Shown: positions 15,133 through 19,543 of the stretch, piece by piece
Layout of the letters: each line of letters starts with the position of its first letter
Numbering within the stretch: position 1 is the first letter of the stretch
NCBI GenBank assembly: GCA_964651515.1
Contig: CAZYYB010000060.1
Location: 1-19,543, forward strand
Direction of reading: 5' to 3'
DNA length: 19,543 nucleotides
From: BOG-1184 sp964651515
GTDB taxonomy: Bacteria > Fibrobacterota > Chitinivibrionia > Chitinivibrionales > Chitinispirillaceae
Translations under genes and position numbers: made by a program
Notes under the pieces: model-generated
What the model saw: the letters and a program-made list of their open reading frames with translations, nothing else
Database searches by the model: none
Told to the model about the DNA's origin: nothing

Positions 15133-16395
15133 GTGAAGGTAACTATTTCAGAGCCGCAAGCCTGGAAACGGGTAATGGATATCGAAGTCCCGGAAGAGGA
15201 GCTGGCCGGCCTGTTCGAAGAAAAATTAGCGAAAATCAAAAAGGACCTCACGCTTGACGGATTCAGGGCCGGCAGGGTTCCCGTTGCACTGGTGAAGCAG
15301 CGCTACGGCGAGGCGATCAGGGCCGATGCCGTAGAGGAGCTGATTCAGAAGAGCTTCAAGGCGGCGTGCGACGATCATGCCATTCTCCCCATCAGCCGGG
15401 GGGTGGTGCGCGACCTGAAATCGGAAGCCGGGCACCCCCTGACCTTCACCATCGAAGCGGAGATCGATCCGGCGATCGAGATCGAGGGATACCGGAAGCT
15501 TAAAATCAAGGTCGCGCCGAAGAAGATCAAGGATGCCGACATCGATGCCGCGATCGTGGACCTGCTGGACCGTTTCGCCGAATATACTGCGGTGGACCGG
15601 CCGGCGAAAAAGGGTGACTACATCAGGATCGAGTACCAGAGGGTGGTCATCGACGGGCAGGAGCGTTCGGACGTGAAGAACCCGACCTACCCGGTCGAAC
15701 TCGGTGCCGAGCACCGTCTCAAGGATTTCGACAAGGCGCTCATCGGTCATGCGGCCGGAGAGATCGTCGAGCTTTCCGTGAAGTTTCCCAAGGATTATGC
15801 GGAAAAGGAGGCGGCGGGGAAGCAGGGTGAGTTCATCGTCAAGATCACCGGGGTGCAGGAGAAGATCGTTCCGGAAGTCGCCTCGGTCCTGCAGAAGATC
15901 GGCAATTTTGACACCGAAGAGGCACTGCGCGACGATCTTCGCGGACGACTCGCAAGCGATGCACTCGAAGAGGCGAAGAAGGAAGCCTACGGCTCGGCGA
16001 TCGAAACGCTTATCCGGGACAACCCGTTCGAAGTCCCTCCGTCGCGCATCGAGATGTTCCTGGATTACATGGCCGATGAGGCGCGGAAACAGCTGCGCCA
16101 GGGTGAGAAGGAGCCGACGCGGGAGGAGATCGATGCCCGCTACCATGATGTCGCCGTCCGGTCGATCAAGCGCCAGCGGATCATCGATTTCATTGCCGAC
16201 AAAGAGAAGATCGCCGCTACCCAGGACGAGGTCGATGCCGAGATCAAAAGACTCGCGGATTACTACCGGCAGCCGTTCGATGCGCTCAAGCAGCGGCTGC
16301 GGGCAAACGGCACGACCCTCAAGATCCGCGATGAAATCAGGGAAAAAAAGACGCTCGAATTTCTTGTCGAGCTTCCCGGGTCCGGGGAAAAGTAA
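15133..16395 (+). CDS. tig: Trigger factor, ribosome-associated chaperone and peptidyl-prolyl isomerase
   Basis: A 420-residue trigger factor that binds the ribosomal exit tunnel and shields nascent chains. The N-terminal ribosome-binding domain has the signature GFRAGRVP (43-50), equivalent to the E. coli GFRKGKVP loop, with Ala in place of the contact Lys46. The FKBP-like isomerase domain spans about residues 150-240 (from KKGDYIRIEYQ), and the helical C-terminal chaperone arms follow. The start is GTG at 15133, fixed by the family N-terminus (MKVTISE) and by GAGGAGG at 15116-15122, a rather long 10 nt away. A TATAAC at 15090-15095 may be a -10 box without a good -35; co-transcription from the tRNA promoter is possible. 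It leads the tig-clpP-clpX cluster. Confidence 0.96.
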   Translation: MKVTISEPQAWKRVMDIEVPEEELAGLFEEKLAKIKKDLTLDGFRAGRVPVALVKQRYGEAIRADAVEELIQKSFKAACDDHAILPISRGVVRDLKSEAGHPLTFTIEAEIDPAIEIEGYRKLKIKVAPKKIKDADIDAAIVDLLDRFAEYTAVDRPAKKGDYIRIEYQRVVIDGQERSDVKNPTYPVELGAEHRLKDFDKALIGHAAGEIVELSVKFPKDYAEKEAAGKQGEFIVKITGVQEKIVPEVASVLQKIGNFDTEEALRDDLRGRLASDALEEAKKEAYGSAIETLIRDNPFEVPPSRIEMFLDYMADEARKQLRQGEKEPTREEIDARYHDVAVRSIKRQRIIDFIADKEKIAATQDEVDAEIKRLADYYRQPFDALKQRLRANGTTLKIRDEIREKKTLEFLVELPGSGEK

Positions 16396-16404
16396 ATTTA
16401 TAGT

Positions 16405-16427
16405 ACGGGCCCGACGAATCTGCCCGT
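16405..16427 (+). other. Hairpin between tig and clpP
   Basis: ACGGGC (16405-16410) and GCCCGT (16422-16427) form a 6-bp stem with an 11-nt loop, 10 nt after the tig stop. A TATAAA at 16435-16440 just downstream could be a -10 box for clpP, but no -35 is evident. The hairpin may attenuate tig read-through or protect the message end. Confidence 0.3.
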
Positions 16428-16472
16428 CGAAGCATATAAATAATAGTTTTGAAAGGATTGCGGGAAAGACCT

Positions 16473-17060
16473 ATGCCTCTCATCCCCATGGTAATTGAAC
16501 AGACCGGCCGCGGAGAACGTTCGTACGATATCTACTCGCGGCTGCTGAAGGAACGGATCATTTTCCTCGGTTCCGATATCGACGACACGATCGCGGACCT
16601 GGTCATGGCACAGCTCATTTTCCTCGAATACGAGGATTCGGAGAAGGATATCACCCTCTATATCAATTCGCCGGGCGGTATCGTTTCGTCGGGGCTCGCC
16701 ATCTACGATACCATTCAGTTCATCAAGCCGCACGTGTCGACGATCTGCATCGGCCAGGCCGCAAGCATGGGCGCCGTCCTTCTCGCCGCCGGAACCAAGG
16801 GAAAGCGCTATGCGCTCCCGCATTCGCGGATCATGCTCCACCAGCCTATCGGCGGGGCGGGCGGGCAGGCGGCGGATATCGCGATCCATGCGCGTGAAAT
16901 TGTGCATGTCAAGACTTCGCTCAACGAGATCCTTCAGAAGCATACCGGTCAGGAGCTCTCGGTCATCAATCGCGATACCGACCGTAATTTTTACATGTCC
17001 GCGGAAGAGGCCAAGGCGTACGGCATCGTGGACGAAATCCTGACGGCACGGGGGCAGTAG
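16473..17060 (+). CDS. clpP: ATP-dependent Clp protease proteolytic subunit
   Basis: A 195-residue serine peptidase that forms the barrel degraded-protein chamber working with ClpX. The start at ATG 16473 gives MPLIPMVIEQTGRGERSYD, the expected mature N-terminus; the in-frame TTG at 16449 lacks support. The nucleophile is Ser98 (GQAASMGA) and the base His123 (MLHQPIGG). The third triad position, Asp171 in E. coli (RDTERDRF), aligns with Asn172 here (RDTDRNFYMS). Listeria ClpP1 has the same substitution and is less active on its own. Otherwise all family blocks are intact (NSPGG at 65-69, HAREI). clpX begins 1 nt after the stop, so they are one operon. The weak ribosome site is GGGAAAG, 4 nt upstream. 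Confidence 0.96.
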   Translation: MPLIPMVIEQTGRGERSYDIYSRLLKERIIFLGSDIDDTIADLVMAQLIFLEYEDSEKDITLYINSPGGIVSSGLAIYDTIQFIKPHVSTICIGQAASMGAVLLAAGTKGKRYALPHSRIMLHQPIGGAGGQAADIAIHAREIVHVKTSLNEILQKHTGQELSVINRDTDRNFYMSAEEAKAYGIVDEILTARGQ

Positions 17061-17061
17061 G

Positions 17062-18321
17062 ATGCCGACCAAGCCGCGCTACCCTTTGGTCAAGTGCTCG
17101 TTCTGCGGAAAGAGTCCGGAGGAGGTGGCAAAGCTCATCACCGGTCCGTCGGTGCATATCTGCAACGAATGTGTCGACATGTGCAACGAGATCCTGCGCG
17201 AAGGCCGTGCCGCTCCCCCGAGCGACCTGACCATCGAGACCCTGCCGACGCCGGCCGAAATGAAGTCTTTCATCGACCAGTACGTCGTGGGGCAGGACAG
17301 CGCTAAAAGAGGGGTCTGCGTCGCCGCCTACAACCACTACAAGCGGCTGCTCTCCCGGTCGCAGCAGGATAACGACGGCGTCGAAATCGAAAAATCCAAC
17401 ATCCTCATGATCGGGCCGACCGGCACGGGTAAAACGCTCGTCGCCCAGACCCTGGCGCGTCTGCTCAAGGTTCCCTTCACCATCGTCGACGCCACCATCT
17501 TTACCGAAGCGGGATATGTGGGTGAGGATGTCGAAAACATGCTCGTGCGGCTCCTGCAGACGGCAAACTACGATCTCGCGAAGGCGGAAAAAGGCATCAT
17601 CTATGTCGACGAATTCGATAAGATAAGCCGAAAATCCGCGAACCCCTCGATTACGCGCGACGTTTCCGGCGAAGGGGTGCAGCAGGCCATGCTCAAGATC
17701 CTCGAGGGAACCACCTCGAACATTCCGCCCAAGGGAGGCCGCAAGCACCCGGAGCAGAGCATGATCCAGGTGAACACCCGCGACATTCTCTTCATCTGCG
17801 GGGGATCGTTCGAAGGGCTCGACAAGATCATCGAGGCGCGCATCGGCGAAAGCCGGATGGGATTCAACGCCGAGCTCAGGCGCAAAAATCAATATCGCAT
17901 CGGCGAGACGCTCCGCAAGGTGGAACCCGACGACCTGGTCCGCCACGGCCTGATCCCGGAGATCGTCGGCCGCCTGCCCACGGTGCTCGCGCTCGACGAG
18001 CTCGACGAAGATGCGCTCATGCGGATCCTGACCGAACCGAAAAATGCCCTTACCCGCCAGTACCAGAAGCTCCTCGCCATGGAGGACATCCGTCTCACCT
18101 TTGCGCGGGACGCCCTGCGCGAAGTGGTGAAGATCGCCCACGCCAAAAAAACCGGCGCGCGCGGCCTGCGAAGCGTTCTCGAAGGGATCCTGGTCCCCAT
18201 CATGTTCGAAACGCCCGGCCGGGACGACATCCGCGAGATCCTCGTCACCCGCGATTCGGTCCTGAGCAAGGAACCGCCGGCGTACCTGCTGAAGAAGGAA
18301 AAGGACAAGAAGATCGCCTAG
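17062..18321 (+). CDS. clpX: ATP-dependent Clp protease ATP-binding subunit ClpX
   Basis: A 419-residue AAA+ unfoldase that threads substrates into ClpP. The N-terminal zinc-binding domain has Cys12, Cys15, Cys34 and Cys37. Walker A is GPTGTGKT (118-125), Walker B IIYVDEFD (179-186), pore loop 1 GYVG (151-154) and the RKH pore motif at 227-229. The ClpP-docking loop, IGF in E. coli, reads MGF here (266-268), a conservative change. Sensor-2 region and LIPEIVGRLP are intact and the length is normal. The ATG is 1 nt past the clpP stop, with GGGGGCAGTAGG at the end of clpP as ribosome site, so expression is coupled to clpP. Confidence 0.98.
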   Translation: MPTKPRYPLVKCSFCGKSPEEVAKLITGPSVHICNECVDMCNEILREGRAAPPSDLTIETLPTPAEMKSFIDQYVVGQDSAKRGVCVAAYNHYKRLLSRSQQDNDGVEIEKSNILMIGPTGTGKTLVAQTLARLLKVPFTIVDATIFTEAGYVGEDVENMLVRLLQTANYDLAKAEKGIIYVDEFDKISRKSANPSITRDVSGEGVQQAMLKILEGTTSNIPPKGGRKHPEQSMIQVNTRDILFICGGSFEGLDKIIEARIGESRMGFNAELRRKNQYRIGETLRKVEPDDLVRHGLIPEIVGRLPTVLALDELDEDALMRILTEPKNALTRQYQKLLAMEDIRLTFARDALREVVKIAHAKKTGARGLRSVLEGILVPIMFETPGRDDIREILVTRDSVLSKEPPAYLLKKEKDKKIA

Positions 18322-18334
18322 GCGAGAGATTGTC

Positions 18335-18370
18335 GGTTGGTTGTTACTCTCCTCAGTGGGGGAACCAACC
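18335..18370 (+). terminator. Inverted repeat just after clpX, possible terminator
   Basis: GGTTGGTT (18335-18342) and AACCAACC (18363-18370) form a perfect 8-bp stem around a 20-nt loop that can itself pair CTCC with GGGG. It starts 13 nt past the clpX stop. No T-tract follows on either strand, so efficiency as an intrinsic terminator is doubtful. Confidence 0.4.
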
Positions 18371-18399
18371 CTGTCACCTTCTCCAACGCCCACCATCAG

Positions 18400-18477
18400 A
18401 AGGTAGCGGTATCCAGGTTGTGCCAGCCGTTCGATTGTTGTTAGTTCAAATTCCGCTTCAGTGCCTCTGCGGGTCAT
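18400..18477 (-). pseudogene. Remnant of the 5' end of a type I restriction hsdR-like gene
   Basis: The - strand from ATG 18477 encodes MTRRGTEAEFELTTIERLAQ followed by PGYRYL, which resembles the extreme N-terminus of type I restriction subunits R (pattern TEAEFE-xx-TIERLxxLGYxY). After about 26 residues the resemblance stops and the frame reads into the antisense of clpX. No HsdM, HsdS or helicase domain is nearby. I read it as a decayed fragment. The match is from memory and short, so chance similarity is possible. Confidence 0.4.
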
Positions 18478-18548
18478 GGTTGCACAAACTTCTTGATTGA
18501 GCTATCCTGAGGTCGCGTAATTTGGTGACGACTCGGTGCATCTGGTCC

Positions 18549-18913
18549 TCACCCCTCCTCCGGAGTCCACAGCCGCAAATGTCTCCCCTTGATCGGCGGC
18601 GCTATCGGATTCTTGACCGCTGTCGGCGACGTGATCTCGTCCGCTTCTCCCTCTTGCAAGCTCAGGAATGCCTTTTTCGGAAAGCAGTGCTCTTTTAAAT
18701 AGCTCAAGGGGTTCTCGTTGAGGTTTCTTATAAGCTCGCCCAGGGGCATCCCATCATCGAGGCCGAACCTGGCCATTTTGACCTGGTCGTTCATGGAACC
18801 GATGATGCGCCGATCCGTCGCCCAGGCTGCAATTATCGAGCGATTCTCGGTAAGGTTTCTATATACGATACCGTAATTTTTGCAGCAACTTTCTGGGAAA
18901 GCCGGAAAATCAT
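18549..18913 (-). pseudogene. Decayed DUF6933-like gene with internal deletion and frame change
   Basis: From ATG 18913 the - strand reads MIFRLSQKVAAKITVSYIET and stops at 18833; AAGGAG lies at 18930-18925. In a different frame the sequence downstream reads RIIGSMNDQVKMARFGLDDG and then GELIRNLNENPL, ending at 18549. These are the start and the C-terminal part (MIFRLSQKL... and GSMNDxVxxA...LN) of a DUF6933-type protein as I remember it; the middle of about 80-100 residues is missing and the two ends are out of frame. A longer frame from 19106 covers the second part, but its N-terminal region does not look like a protein. Local base composition is AT-richer than the neighbours. Confidence 0.45.
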
Positions 18914-19294
18914 AACCTCTGCATCTCCTTTTATTCGGATATCGGTTTTTATATTGCCCTGCCCATCGGATTTTAAAATGCGTTTTAGGTGCAAATAATT
19001 CGAGGAAGCTTTGCCGGGTGGGATGGAACCCGATGAGCAGAATTCCCTGAATGAACCGGTGGGACGAATTTTGCGTTATGCCTATCATGTGCACGGCATT
19101 ATTCATTTAAACCGTAGGGGATGAACAAACCGATTCGGGAACCCGACCACAGGGACAATCCCGCCTCGTCAGACTCATTTGACGAAGCCGGTCTTTATTC
19201 TTTTGAAACATTGCGCGCGGCCGCAGTCCTTTCCGGCGACATCGCGCCTTTTATCCCTTCCCTCTCCTGTTTCCCCCTCCCCACCCCAGCAGAT
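18914..19294. other. Gene-free stretch upstream of mutS
   Basis: No credible gene is seen. The part up to about 19110 is AT-rich like the decayed sequence beside it. A small inverted repeat TCGTCA/TGACGA lies at 19166-19185, and 19245-19290 is a pyrimidine-rich + strand tract directly before the mutS -10 box. Confidence 0.5.
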
Positions 19295-19300
19295 TATAAT
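19295..19300 (+). promoter_or_regulatory. Perfect TATAAT -10 box of mutS
   Basis: TATAAT lies 11 nt before the mutS ATG, so transcription would begin about 19306-19308 and leave a leader of only 4-6 nt. The -35 position is occupied by a C-rich tract with no consensus hexamer. Confidence 0.5.
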
Positions 19301-19311
19301 TTCTATAGCTT

Positions 19312-19543
19312 ATGTCCCCCGTACCGGAAACCGAAACCACCCCCGGAGCGCCCGAGCCCAGGGGCGACCTCACCCCGCTCATGCGGCAGTACGCCGAGAT
19401 CAAGGGGCGCAACCCCGGCGCGGTGCTGCTCTACCGCATGGGCGACTTCTACGAGATGTTCAACGACGACGCGAAGATCGCCTCGAAGGTGCTCGGCCTC
19501 ACGCTGACCTCGCGCAATAACGGCGGCGCGGAGAGCACCCCCC
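19312..19543 (+). CDS. mutS: DNA mismatch repair protein MutS, N-terminal part
   Basis: 77 residues are visible before the window ends. After a Pro/Glu-rich leader of about 20 residues, TPLMRQYAEIKGRNPGAVLL opens the mismatch-recognition domain I. The mismatch-intercalating Phe-x-Glu motif is Phe46-Tyr47-Glu48 in YRMGDFYEMF, confirming MutS1 rather than MutS2. MutS recognises mismatches and recruits MutL. No Shine-Dalgarno precedes the ATG, and a perfect TATAAT is only 11 nt upstream, so the message may be nearly leaderless. Confidence 0.95.
   Translation, partial: MSPVPETETTPGAPEPRGDLTPLMRQYAEIKGRNPGAVLLYRMGDFYEMFNDDAKIASKVLGLTLTSRNNGGAESTP

Noticed and set aside
16449..16472. TTG at 16449 as the start of ClpP
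   Set aside because: It has no ribosome site, and ATG 16473 gives the expected ClpP N-terminus.
18549..19106. A 185-residue - strand protein starting at 19106
   Set aside because: Only its last 80 residues look like protein; the first part is in the wrong frame relative to the MIFRLSQK start, so I treat the locus as a pseudogene beginning at 18913.
19121..19507. A 128-codon + strand frame overlapping mutS
   Set aside because: It is out of frame with the clear MutS N-terminus and becomes Pro/Arg-rich low complexity in the overlap.

Overview
This is a GC-rich bacterial chromosomal window made mostly of housekeeping genes on the + strand. Several traits point to the Fibrobacterota (Chitinispirillum/Fibrobacter side of the FCB superphylum): a TIGR02147-family regulator at 925-1761, a secreted GH29 glycosidase ending in a type-IX-secretion-like sorting domain (12069-13805), a group-II geranylgeranylglyceryl-phosphate synthase (11169-11945), and large secreted beta-rich envelope proteins. 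This placement is inferred from families; no phylogenetic marker search could be run.

Layout. 1-1761 (- strand): a two-gene unit, the TIGR02147 regulator followed 10 nt later by a secreted, probably lipid-anchored protein with carboxypeptidase-regulatory-like and fibronectin-III-like domains that runs off the left edge. 1762-2179: a 418-nt divergent control region with a sigma70-like promoter for the regulator, a phased AACCGG triplet that includes a 16-bp perfect palindrome, and three hairpins. 2180-2731: a DJ-1/PfpI protein. 2877-6275: a very large outer-membrane-type protein whose signal peptide is only in frame if translation starts at a non-ATG codon (best candidate ATT). 6313-7173: a CDF zinc exporter. 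7312-8391: recA. 8497-11945: alaS translationally coupled to the GGGP synthase. 12069-14163: the secreted fucosidase with a cupin behind it, converging on and overlapping a DTW-domain tRNA-modification gene (14129-14797, -). 14928-15009: tRNA-Leu(UAG). 15133-18321: the proteostasis cluster tig-clpP-clpX. 18322-19311: a gene-poor, AT-richer scar that holds what look like remnants of an hsdR gene and a DUF6933-like gene on the - strand. 19312-end: the 5' end of mutS, with a perfect TATAAT just upstream and no Shine-Dalgarno.

How it fits together. Trigger factor, ClpP and ClpX form the usual folding and degradation unit. The ClpP here appears to carry Asn instead of Asp in its catalytic triad. 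recA-alaS is a common neighbour pair, and the alaS-GGGPS coupling suggests constitutive synthesis of an archaeal-type ether-lipid head. Translation initiation signals are mixed: many genes have strong Shine-Dalgarno sequences (recA, DJ-1, GH29, cupin, the regulator), while mutS, alaS, the CDF gene and the DTW gene show none. I did not find a CRISPR array, an intact mobile element or an obvious undescribed multi-gene system. The most unusual signals are the regulator/lipoprotein unit with its repeat-rich control region, the non-ATG start of the giant envelope protein, the Asn-triad ClpP, and the decayed locus between clpX and mutS.
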